DNA from: CAUSWF01 sp963535465
GTDB taxonomy: Bacteria > Bacillota_I > Bacilli_A > RF39 > UBA660
Direction of reading: 5' to 3'
DNA: 8,442 nucleotides
NCBI GenBank assembly: GCA_963535465.1
Contig: CAUSWF010000019.1
Coordinates: 1-8,442 of the forward strand
Made by a program: the position numbers and the translations under genes. Each line of letters begins with the position of its first letter. The first letter of the stretch is position 1. This document shows positions 1-6,693 of this stretch, one piece after another. The notes beneath the pieces are model-generated. The model searched no databases, was not told where the DNA came from, and saw only the letters and a program-made list of their open reading frames with translations.

Positions 1-64
1 AGTAAGTATAATTATTATTAGTACTATATCAGTATTTATGTATAGAAAAGTTAAAAAATCTTAA
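1..64 (+). CDS. C-terminal end of an anchored surface protein (partial, start outside window)
   Basis: Read from base 2, 20 codons end at the TAA at 62-64 and give a hydrophobic Ile/Ser/Val-rich segment followed by a basic tail ending RKVKKS. This is the membrane anchor and positively charged end of a surface protein. The nucleotide sequence is identical to the last codons of the complete gene at 174-3185 (bases 1-73 equal 3122-3194, continuing into the terminator). The gene is therefore almost certainly another member of the same family, placed head-to-tail upstream. Nothing of its head, stalk repeats or sorting motif is visible, so whether it is a close copy or only shares the 3' module cannot be told. 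It has its own terminator directly after the stop, so it is probably not co-transcribed with the next gene. Confidence 0.85.
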   Translation, partial: VSIIIISTISVFMYRKVKKS

Positions 65-73
65 AGAAGATAA
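1..73 (+). repeat. End of the shared 3' module (upstream gene copy)
   Basis: Bases 1-73 are identical to 3122-3194. They cover the anchor codons, the stop and the 5' arm of the terminator; identity stops inside the terminator loop at 74/3195. The true left boundary lies outside the window. Confidence 0.95.
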
Positions 74-87
74 TTATCTTCTTTTTT
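63..87 (+). terminator. Rho-independent terminator of the upstream surface-protein gene
   Basis: The arms 63-71 (AAAGAAGAT) and 76-84 (ATCTTCTTT) pair perfectly around an AATT loop and run into a T tract at 82-87. The 5' arm starts inside the TAA stop codon. The stem is AT-rich, as expected for this genome. The complete paralogue has a near-identical terminator at 3184-3211, which supports it being real. Confidence 0.8.
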
Positions 88-142
88 GTTGTGTAAAAAG
101 TTTTTTAATTTGTTTAAATATATATTCATTTTAAATTTAGTT

Positions 143-151
143 TGTTATAAT
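143..151 (+). promoter_or_regulatory. Extended -10 promoter (TGT-TATAAT) for the surface protein at 174
   Basis: A perfect TATAAT at 146-151 is preceded by TG one base upstream, forming an extended -10 element. No good -35 hexamer lies at 16-18 bases; the best at 17 is TATTCA (123-128), matching TTGACA at three positions. Transcription would start near 158, leaving a leader of about 16 bases. The same nine bases precede the other two genes in the window. A TTTTAAAT element at 129-136 is also shared with the promoter of the paralogue at 6723. Confidence 0.75.
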
Positions 152-164
152 ATAAATATATGAT

Positions 165-170
165 GGAGGG
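165..170 (+). promoter_or_regulatory. Ribosome binding site GGAGGG fixing the start at 174
   Basis: A strong Shine-Dalgarno core lies 3-4 bases before ATG 174. ATGs at 160 and 163 are in another frame and reach TGA after a few codons, so the site belongs to 174. Confidence 0.8.
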
Positions 171-173
171 TAT

Positions 174-3100
174 ATGAAAAAATATGTTAAGTATTTAGTT
201 TTTTTACTTGTTATTGGTGTTTTGATTTCATATGGCTTAAATACTAAAAAGGTTAACATTAGAAAAAAAGTATATAATGATGTTACAGGTACTACAGAAT
301 ATCTTGATTGGAGTAGTAAGACTGAAGGAGATAGTAAATATTCATATTCAAACTTATTTTATACAAAAAATACAACTTTTGAAGTATTAAAGTCTCCTAC
401 TCAGGCTACTTATAGTGAGGTTGATGGTTATAGACTTTTTGATACTTTGACCATAAAAAATGAGGGAGAAGAAATTTGGATTCTTATTAAAAATTGTGGA
501 TACGGTCCTAATGGAGAAGCAGTTGATGTAGTATTGAAACTGGTTGATTTTAAGAAGTGGATTCCAACTACTTCATCTATTAAGTTACAATTATACCCAT
601 TACAAACACATAATGATCAGTTAAATCCTAATAAAACTGGATATGATTATACATCTCCTAAGGCTGGAGTTGGACTTCCTATAACATTTGGGACATACAT
701 ATCTGATGGTGAATTAGAAGTTAATGTTACATATTATAAGGGAGGAACTTATAATAAAGATACTAACACTGGGGAACTTTTAGGTATTACTAGTTCAAAT
801 GCGATGTATTATGATCTTGATTATGGTTTTCTAGGGGATACTAGTAAAATATTTGATGGTAAAGAAGGATTTAGACCAGTTACTGGTAAGTCTAAAATTT
901 ATTATAATAAAAATCAAAAGACTACAACTGATGGTAAATTAGTTACTATGACAGAGGCTAATAACGGTTTAGCTGTAAATCAATACCCTGCTGGAGAAAA
1001 TATAAATGGACTTTTTTATCAGACAGCAGCTTATGTTACGACTGATGAATTAGAAAACTCTACATATAAATTTAAATATTCAGCAGGTGGATTAGCTGGT
1101 ATATTATATTCATTTGTTTCACCATACAGATATAAACAAGCTAGTCCTATAAAGACTACGTCTAGTAAAAAATTGGTTTCAGACAATAATATTGATTATT
1201 ATATCGATGTTGTCATCCCTAATAATTACTTTAGTTCAGTATTAAAATTTGATAAAATATATCCATCTATTAAGAATGGTAAACTTACTAAGTTGATTGT
1301 TGAAGATATAGTAGATTCGTCATTAGAGATTGTTGATATTAAAGTGTTTGATGAGGAGAAAAAAGACATCACTTCTAAATTTACTGCTGAAAAAACTACT
1401 GTTGGCGATAAAACTAAAGTTTCTGTTAGTGTAAAAGATGCAGCTACTTTTGATGATTTTGAATTTTATAATAGAAAATACAGAGTAGTAATTACCGCTT
1501 CTTTAAAAGGTGGAGCAACATCTCCTATATCAAATCAAGCTAATTTACAAATATGTAGTAGTGGTGATTGTGATAATATAAAGAGTAATATTAATGTAAC
1601 AAATACATATTATAAAGTTATTACTAATTATTATAAGGAAAATTCTACTCAGTCATTAGGTAATTCGAAACTTACAGAAGTAGAGGCTGGTAGTAATTAT
1701 AGTACAACAGCACTTGATAATATACCTGAAGGTTATGAGTTAGTAGAAATACCAAATAATGCGACTGGTGAAAATATTAGTCATGATGTAGAAGTAAATT
1801 ATTATTATAGATTAAAGAAATATACTGTTACAGTTAAATATTATTTAGAAAATACAACTGATTCAGTAATGGATGATAAAGTTATTACTAAGAGTCATGG
1901 AGAGGCATATACTACAGATACTAATGGATTACCAAGTAAATATGAAGTTAAGAATAATCCAGCTAATAAGAGTGGAACATTAGTAAAGAATGAAGAAGTA
2001 ATATATTATGTTGGAGTAAAGAAAGCTAAGTTAGTAGTTAAATATTTAAAAGAAGATAATACACCTTTATATCCACAAGAAGAAAAAGAAGTAGAATATG
2101 ATTCTATATATAGTACTACTCCAAAGAATGATGAACATTATAAAGTAGTAGAAATTATAGGTAAAGAGAGAAGCACTGTAGATAAAGATAATATAGAGGT
2201 AATTTATAAGTATAAGTTAAAAGATAGTGAAATAGATACTAGTATTACTAAGAGTGGTGATAAGAGTATTAGTGATTTATCTAAATTAATAAATTATGAT
2301 ATTAATTATAGAGCAGTAATAAAGCATTATAATGGAAATACAGTTATAAAGATAGTTGATACTATACCTTACAAAATAGATACAGATAAATCTATATTAA
2401 ATGGTGGAGTATATGATCAAGATAATTTAACAATTACTTGGACATATAATTGGAATAATATAACATTCACTGATAATACTAAGGATATTACAATAAATGC
2501 TAAATTAAAATATATAGATGTTCCTAATACTACTAAATTAATAACTAATAAAGTAGAAGGATATTTAGAAAAAGATGGTAAAACTAATAAAGTAATTACT
2601 ACAATAAGTAGTAAAGTAGGAATACCTTCTAAAGTAGTAGTAAAACACTTAATAAAAGGAACTAATGATAAATTAGGAGAAGATGTTATTATTACAGATA
2701 AATTAATAGGCGATAGTGTTAGTATAAAAGAGATAGAAAAAGAAGGATATAGAGTAGTAGAGAAACCAGTAGAAGTATTTACTATAGAAGATAAGGTAGT
2801 AGAAAAGATTTATTATTATGAGAAGATAAAAGTAAAAGTTACTACTAAGTCAAATAATCCTGGTGGAGAAATAGTAGGAGATGAAGAGATAGAATATGGA
2901 AAAGATTCTACTCCAAATAAGATAAAGATAAGAACTAAGAGAGGGTTCTTAATAGATAGAGTATTAATAAATGGAAAAGAGATAAATATACCTAAAGATA
3001 AAGATTACTTAGAGATAGATAATTTTGATAATTTAAAAGAAGATAAATTAATAGAAGTATTTTATAAAGAGGGAGAAGTAAATCCTGAGACAAGTAATAA

Positions 3101-3185
3101 TATAAATAGTATTGTATTATTAGTAAGTATAATTATTATTAGTACTATATCAGTATTTATGTATAGAAAAGTTAAAAAATCTTAA
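174..3185 (+). CDS. Large Sec-exported, C-terminally anchored repeat surface protein (adhesin-like)
   Basis: A 1003-residue protein built like a Gram-positive surface adhesin; the ligand is unknown. Residues 1-22 form a signal peptide with a KKYVK basic start and a hydrophobic core at 7-18, without a lipobox or YSIRK motif. Residues about 25-475 are a head I cannot assign to a family. It holds the protein's only cysteines: C108 in an NCGY motif and the pair C461/C466. Three MucBP-like modules follow (about 481-549, 550-617 and 618-684), each opening with a xVxVKYY-type strand and closing with a YYY/YKY-type strand. Residues about 685-818 resemble a DUF11 domain (IVDTIPY, then a GG.YD...ITW pattern). 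A fourth MucBP-like module (820-886) and a PGG-type terminal module (887-968) lead to NPETS (970-974), a membrane segment (980-997) and the tail RKVKKS. From codon 543 the codon style changes and the DNA matches the paralogues. Surface location is well supported; adhesion is inference. Confidence 0.85.
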   Translation: MKKYVKYLVFLLVIGVLISYGLNTKKVNIRKKVYNDVTGTTEYLDWSSKTEGDSKYSYSNLFYTKNTTFEVLKSPTQATYSEVDGYRLFDTLTIKNEGEEIWILIKNCGYGPNGEAVDVVLKLVDFKKWIPTTSSIKLQLYPLQTHNDQLNPNKTGYDYTSPKAGVGLPITFGTYISDGELEVNVTYYKGGTYNKDTNTGELLGITSSNAMYYDLDYGFLGDTSKIFDGKEGFRPVTGKSKIYYNKNQKTTTDGKLVTMTEANNGLAVNQYPAGENINGLFYQTAAYVTTDELENSTYKFKYSAGGLAGILYSFVSPYRYKQASPIKTTSSKKLVSDNNIDYYIDVVIPNNYFSSVLKFDKIYPSIKNGKLTKLIVEDIVDSSLEIVDIKVFDEEKKDITSKFTAEKTTVGDKTKVSVSVKDAATFDDFEFYNRKYRVVITASLKGGATSPISNQANLQICSSGDCDNIKSNINVTNTYYKVITNYYKENSTQSLGNSKLTEVEAGSNYSTTALDNIPEGYELVEIPNNATGENISHDVEVNYYYRLKKYTVTVKYYLENTTDSVMDDKVITKSHGEAYTTDTNGLPSKYEVKNNPANKSGTLVKNEEVIYYVGVKKAKLVVKYLKEDNTPLYPQEEKEVEYDSIYSTTPKNDEHYKVVEIIGKERSTVDKDNIEVIYKYKLKDSEIDTSITKSGDKSISDLSKLINYDINYRAVIKHYNGNTVIKIVDTIPYKIDTDKSILNGGVYDQDNLTITWTYNWNNITFTDNTKDITINAKLKYIDVPNTTKLITNKVEGYLEKDGKTNKVITTISSKVGIPSKVVVKHLIKGTNDKLGEDVIITDKLIGDSVSIKEIEKEGYRVVEKPVEVFTIEDKVVEKIYYYEKIKVKVTTKSNNPGGEIVGDEEIEYGKDSTPNKIKIRTKRGFLIDRVLINGKEINIPKDKDYLEIDNFDNLKEDKLIEVFYKEGEVNPETSNNINSIVLLVSIIIISTISVFMYRKVKKS
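1614..2225 (+). repeat. Three tandem MucBP-like protein modules in the stalk
   Basis: Residues 481-549, 550-617 and 618-684 are three consecutive modules of about 67-69 residues. Each begins with a K-V-x-x-x-YY or V-V-K-Y strand, has a GxxYxT/S-T or DSIYSTT segment in the middle, then a YEL/YEV/YKVVE strand, and ends in an xVxYxYxLK strand. The repeat is visible in the protein; the DNA of the three units is diverged. MucBP-type modules are known in surface adhesins of Gram-positive gut bacteria. The family assignment is by pattern only and needs a profile search. Confidence 0.6.
1800..1875 (+). repeat. Start of the near-identical 3' module (copy in the complete gene)
   Basis: Bases 1800-1875 match 8367-8442 of the downstream paralogue at 75 of 76 positions; the only difference is 1820/8387, a silent Lys codon change. 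Upstream of 1800 the two genes are clearly diverged. The match runs to the window end, so its true length in the downstream gene is unknown. Confidence 0.9.
2226..2630 (+). other. DUF11-like (Ig-fold) stalk domain
   Basis: Residues about 685-819 show the DUF11-type order of motifs: a TSITKSG opening strand, YDINYRAVI, KIVDTIPY, then GGVYDQDNLTITW and a closing segment with ITNKVEGYL. Such domains form rod-like spacers in surface proteins and sometimes carry internal isopeptide bonds. Lysines and aspartates are abundant, so I cannot name bond-forming residues. Confidence 0.5.
2631..2831 (+). repeat. Fourth MucBP-like module
   Basis: Residues 820-886 start with KVVVKHLIKG, contain EGYRVVEKP and end with EKIYYYEKIK, the same strand order as the three modules at 481-684. 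It is separated from them by the DUF11-like domain. Confidence 0.5.
3081..3182 (+). other. C-terminal anchor with LPxTG-like motif NPETS
   Basis: Residues 970-974 read NPETS. They are followed by a short polar spacer, a hydrophobic segment at 980-997 and the tail RKVKKS, which is the three-part layout of a cell-wall sorting signal. Known sortase motifs of the NPxT(G/N/S/A) kind make NPETS a plausible variant, but no sortase gene is in the window. The segment might instead simply serve as a membrane anchor. Confidence 0.55.
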
Positions 3186-3194
3186 AGAAGATAA
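3122..3194 (+). repeat. End of the shared 3' module (complete gene copy)
   Basis: Identical to bases 1-73, in direct orientation. Together with the repeat start at 1800 this suggests a shared module of about 1.4 kb, 1800-3194, of which only the two edges can be compared within this window. Confidence 0.9.
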
Positions 3195-3211
3195 AAATAT
3201 CTTCTTTTTTT
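3184..3211 (+). terminator. Rho-independent terminator of the surface-protein gene
   Basis: The arms 3184-3193 (AAAGAAGATA) and 3198-3207 (TATCTTCTTT) pair perfectly over ten bases around an AAAA loop. The T run at 3205-3211 follows. The 5' arm begins with the last two bases of the stop codon, and the last T of the run is also the first base of the next gene's TGTTATAAT. Confidence 0.85.
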
Positions 3212-3219
3212 GTTATAAT
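3211..3219 (+). promoter_or_regulatory. Extended -10 promoter (TGT-TATAAT) for nifJ
   Basis: TATAAT at 3214-3219 is preceded by TG at 3211-3212. The region where a -35 box would lie is the terminator hairpin and T tract of the preceding gene, and no TTGACA-like hexamer is present. A start about seven bases downstream, near 3226, would leave a leader of about ten bases that is almost entirely Shine-Dalgarno. Confidence 0.7.
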
Positions 3220-3225
3220 ATGAAT

Positions 3226-3232
3226 GAGGTGA
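3226..3232 (+). promoter_or_regulatory. Ribosome binding site GAGGTGA for nifJ
   Basis: The core GAGGTGA ends three bases before ATG 3236 and fits the anti-Shine-Dalgarno well. It lies at or next to the predicted transcript 5' end, so the leader seems barely long enough to hold it. Confidence 0.75.
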
Positions 3233-3235
3233 ATT

Positions 3236-6200
3236 ATGAAAAGAATAATGGATGGTAATGAAGCTTGTAGTTATGTTTCATATAAATTTAGTGAGGTTGC
3301 TGGAATATATCCTATAACACCTGCTTCTTCTATGGCAGAACTTACTGATAAATGGAGTAATTTAGGAGAGAAGAATTATTTTAATACTAGTGTTAAAGTA
3401 GTTGAGATGGAAAGTGAAGCTGGGGCTATAGGTATGGTTCATGGTGCTTTAAGAAATGGTATGCTATCTACTACTTATACTGCTTCTCAAGGATTATTAT
3501 TAATGTTACCTAATATGTATAAAATAGCAGGTGAATTATTACCTGGAGTTATAAATGTTGCGAGTAGAACAATTGCGACACATGCATTAAGTATATTTGG
3601 AGATCATCAAGATATATATGCTGCGAGAAGTACAGGGTGGGCAATGCTTGCTTCTTCTTCAGTACAAGAAGTAATGGATTTAACAGGAGTAGCTCATTTA
3701 TCTGCGATAAAGTCTTCTGTTCCATTTATTAATTTTTTTGATGGATTTAGAACTAGTCATGAATTACAAAAAGTAGATGTAATAGATAGAGATAAATTAT
3801 ATAAATTAATAGATAAGAATAAATTAAATGAATTTAGAAAGAAAGCTATGAATATACATATGCCTGCGACATATGGTAGTGCACAGAATGGTGATATATA
3901 TTTTCAAAATGTAGAGGCTAGAAATAGTTATTATGATAATACTTTTGATATAGTTAATAGTTATATGGAAGAAGTAAATAAAATTACTGGGAAGGATTAT
4001 AAACCATTTAATTATTATGGATCTAGTAAAGCTACTTTAGTAATAGTTGCGATGGGTAGTGTTGTTGAGACTATTAAAGATACAGTAGATTATTTAAATA
4101 AGAATGGATATAATGTTGGAGTTGTAAATGTACATTTATATAGACCTTTTTCATCTAAATACTTTTTAAAAGCTATTCCTAAGAGTGTTAAGAAGATAGC
4201 AGTACTTGATAGGTGTAAAGAAGCTGGTAGTTATGGAGAACCTTTATATTTAGATGTATGTAAAGTATTAAAAGAATTAGATATTAAAGTAGATGTATAT
4301 GGTGGTAGATATGGATTATCTAGTAAAGATACTACTCCTTCTATGATAAAGGGAGTATATGACTTTATTAATAGTACTAATGCACATAGTAACTTTACTG
4401 TTGGTATAGATGATGATGTTACTAATTTGAGTATTAAATATGATAAGTTTAGTTTACCTAGTAAAAAGGGAGATGCTTCTATATTAGTATATGGATATGG
4501 ATCTGATGGTATGGTTGGTGCTAGTAAGGATTTACTTCATATTACTGGTGAAAATACTAATGCTTATGTACAAGGATATTTTCAATATGATTCTAAGAAG
4601 AGTGGTGGATATACTATATCTCATTTAAGATTTAGTAATAATAATATTAGAAGTAGTTATTATGTAGATGAGGCTAATTTAGTAGTATGTACTAAAGATA
4701 GTTATTTAAATAAATTAAATATGTTAGATAAGATTAAAGATAATGGTATATTTGTTATTAATAGTAGAATGGATTCTGATAAGATACTTAGAATAATGAG
4801 TAGTCATGATAAGAATATATTGAAGATTAGAAAAGTATCAATGTATGTAATAGATGCTAATGCTATAGCAGAAGAAGCTAATTTATCTGGTAAGATTAGT
4901 ACTATAATGGAAGCTGTTATATTTAAATTAGGTAAGATAGTACCATATGATTTTGCGATTAATAAGATAAAAGAGTCTATTAAAGTTAAATTTGATAGTA
5001 AGGGTAGTGATATAGTAAATGCTAATTTATTAGTACTTGATAAAGTAGAAGATGCTATAAAAGAAGTTAAGATACCTAATGTAGATTTTGTTAAAGAGTA
5101 TCCTAAGAGTAAAAATTATTATGATATTATTGATAGTTTAGAAGGGGATAAGTTAAAAGTATCAGATTTTATTAATAAGGCAGATGGAGTTAGTGAAGCT
5201 GGTTCTAGTAGACGTGATAAAAGAAATATAAGTGATATGGTACCTAGTTGGGTTAGTAGTAATTGTATTAACTGTAATATGTGTGCATTAGTTTGTCCTC
5301 ATGCTGTTATTAGACCTTTCTTACTAGATGAGAAAGAAGTAATGGATGCAGATGACGAGTTAGTTAAGAAATTAATTGATATTAAATTGGGTGATAAGAC
5401 TTATAAATATGCTATTGGGGTATCGATTGAAGATTGTACAGGATGTGGATTATGTGTAGAGGTATGTCCTGGTAAGCGTGGTATTAAAGCGTTAATGATG
5501 AAGATGAAAGAAGATATTTATAAAGATAAGGAAAATATTAGTAATAAATATCTATTTGAAGAAGTTAGTTATAAAGAGAATGTTACTCCTAATAATACTG
5601 TTCGTGGTAGTCAATTTGTTAAACCTAAGTTTGAGTTTAGTGGAGCGTGTGCTGGTTGTGGAGAAACACCATATTTGAAGCTTTTAACACAGTTATTTGG
5701 AGATAGAATGATAATTGCTAATGCAACTGGTTGTTCATCTATTTATGGGGCATCTAATCCGTCTTTCCCATATTCTGTTCCTTGGGCTAATTCATTATTT
5801 GAAGATAATGCTGAGTTTGGATATGGAATGAAAGTAGCAGATCTTGCGATGAAAGAGAGAATTGTTAATATAATAAATGATAATATTAGTTTAGTTAAAA
5901 AGAGTGAAAAAGAAATATATTTAAATTATGTTAATGAACAAAGTGTTGATAATGCTAAAGAATTATTAAAGATAATAGATAATAGTAGAATAGATGAATT
6001 AAGAGAATTAAAAGATTTTATTATACCTAAGAGTGTATTCATGATAGGTGGAGATGGATGGGCATATGATATTGGATTTAATGGAATTAATCATGTGCTA
6101 GCTTCAGGAGAAGATGTTAATATATTAGTACTTGATACTGAAGTTTATTCTAATACTGGTGGACAAGCTAGTAAGAGTAGTAGAAGAGGAGCAGTTGCGA

Positions 6201-6661
6201 AGTTTGCATCTAATGGTAAGAAGAATGCTAAGATGAATTTAGCAAAGATTGCTTTAACATATGATAATGTATATGTTGCGACTATAAGTATGGGAGCTAA
6301 TCCTGCTCATGCAATAAAGATATTAAAAGAAGCAGAAGCATATAAAGGACCAAGTATAGTTATAGCTTATTCTCCTTGTATTGCGATGGGAATACTTAAA
6401 GGAATGAGGAGTGCTATTACAGAAGAAAAAGATGCTACTTCATCAGGATATTTCCCATTATTTCACTATAATCCAGAGAATAAAGAATTTAAGGTAGATA
6501 GTAAGGCTGATTTTAGTAAGTATGAGGCTTTCTTAAATGGAGAAGGAAGATATAAGAATTTAGCTAAATTAAATGATAAGAGTAGTGAAATATTAGAGAT
6601 GCAGAAAAATGATTCTATGAAAGATTATTTATATTATAAAAAATTAGAAGAGACTGAATAG
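3236..6661 (+). CDS. nifJ: Pyruvate:ferredoxin (flavodoxin) oxidoreductase, single-chain
   Basis: This cytoplasmic enzyme oxidatively decarboxylates pyruvate with CoA to acetyl-CoA and CO2, passing electrons to ferredoxin or flavodoxin; it is central to anaerobic fermentation. The 1141 residues follow the family order. Domain I has YPITP (T28), EMESEAGA (E61) and ASRTIATHALSIFGDHQD (R111), matching T31, E64 and R114 of the Desulfovibrio africanus enzyme. A transketolase C-terminal-like domain lies at about 265-380, and the gamma-type domain has GYGSDGMVGASK. Two ferredoxin clusters use C677/C680/C683/C687 and C734/C737/C740/C744. The proximal cluster uses C805/C808/C833/C1048. Thiamine diphosphate and Mg binding is shown by GDGWAYDIG (D940) and DTEVYSNTGGQ (967-977). 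All twelve cluster cysteines are present, so the enzyme should be active. It is slightly shorter than the usual 1170-1200 residues, partly in the loop before PWANSLFEDNAE. It has its own promoter and terminator and no evident functional tie to the flanking surface proteins. Confidence 0.97.
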   Translation: MKRIMDGNEACSYVSYKFSEVAGIYPITPASSMAELTDKWSNLGEKNYFNTSVKVVEMESEAGAIGMVHGALRNGMLSTTYTASQGLLLMLPNMYKIAGELLPGVINVASRTIATHALSIFGDHQDIYAARSTGWAMLASSSVQEVMDLTGVAHLSAIKSSVPFINFFDGFRTSHELQKVDVIDRDKLYKLIDKNKLNEFRKKAMNIHMPATYGSAQNGDIYFQNVEARNSYYDNTFDIVNSYMEEVNKITGKDYKPFNYYGSSKATLVIVAMGSVVETIKDTVDYLNKNGYNVGVVNVHLYRPFSSKYFLKAIPKSVKKIAVLDRCKEAGSYGEPLYLDVCKVLKELDIKVDVYGGRYGLSSKDTTPSMIKGVYDFINSTNAHSNFTVGIDDDVTNLSIKYDKFSLPSKKGDASILVYGYGSDGMVGASKDLLHITGENTNAYVQGYFQYDSKKSGGYTISHLRFSNNNIRSSYYVDEANLVVCTKDSYLNKLNMLDKIKDNGIFVINSRMDSDKILRIMSSHDKNILKIRKVSMYVIDANAIAEEANLSGKISTIMEAVIFKLGKIVPYDFAINKIKESIKVKFDSKGSDIVNANLLVLDKVEDAIKEVKIPNVDFVKEYPKSKNYYDIIDSLEGDKLKVSDFINKADGVSEAGSSRRDKRNISDMVPSWVSSNCINCNMCALVCPHAVIRPFLLDEKEVMDADDELVKKLIDIKLGDKTYKYAIGVSIEDCTGCGLCVEVCPGKRGIKALMMKMKEDIYKDKENISNKYLFEEVSYKENVTPNNTVRGSQFVKPKFEFSGACAGCGETPYLKLLTQLFGDRMIIANATGCSSIYGASNPSFPYSVPWANSLFEDNAEFGYGMKVADLAMKERIVNIINDNISLVKKSEKEIYLNYVNEQSVDNAKELLKIIDNSRIDELRELKDFIIPKSVFMIGGDGWAYDIGFNGINHVLASGEDVNILVLDTEVYSNTGGQASKSSRRGAVAKFASNGKKNAKMNLAKIALTYDNVYVATISMGANPAHAIKILKEAEAYKGPSIVIAYSPCIAMGILKGMRSAITEEKDATSSGYFPLFHYNPENKEFKVDSKADFSKYEAFLNGEGRYKNLAKLNDKSSEILEMQKNDSMKDYLYYKKLEETE

Positions 6662-6669
6662 TCTCTTTT
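6648..6669 (+). terminator. Rho-independent terminator overlapping the nifJ stop codon
   Basis: The arms 6648-6655 (AAGAGACT) and 6660-6667 (AGTCTCTT) pair perfectly around the loop GAAT, followed by a short T stretch ending at 6669. The stop codon TAG (6659-6661) lies at the loop/3' arm junction, so the 5' arm encodes the last residues of the enzyme. The short T tract may make it leaky. Confidence 0.65.
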
Positions 6670-6693
6670 AGTTATTTAAATTTTAAATATTAG

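Noticed and set aside
160..177. Mini-ORF ATG-ATG-...-TGA overlapping the start at 174, as a possible leader peptide
   Set aside because: Only five codons, with no ribosome binding site of its own, since it would begin at the predicted transcript 5' end; it looks like chance around the real Shine-Dalgarno.
171..186. Phase-variable homopolymer near the start of the surface-protein genes
   Set aside because: The longest A run there is six bases, unremarkable at this AT content and also part of the conserved MKK signal-peptide start.
495..497. Internal thioester at C108, as in thioester-domain adhesins
   Set aside because: The context NCGY does not match the usual [YFL]C motif and I cannot identify a partner Gln motif; kept only as a possible cysteine function.
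3236..6661. nifJ as cargo of a mobile element inserted between surface-protein genes
   Set aside because: No transposase, integrase, terminal inverted repeats or target duplication; nifJ has a host-like promoter and codon use similar to its neighbours. The flanking repeats are parts of the surface genes.
6674..6688. AT palindrome ATTTAAA-T-TTTAAAT as an operator for the 6723 gene
   Set aside because: Made only of A and T in a very AT-rich gap; only the TTTTAAAT part is shared with the paralogue's promoter, and the palindrome itself is not.
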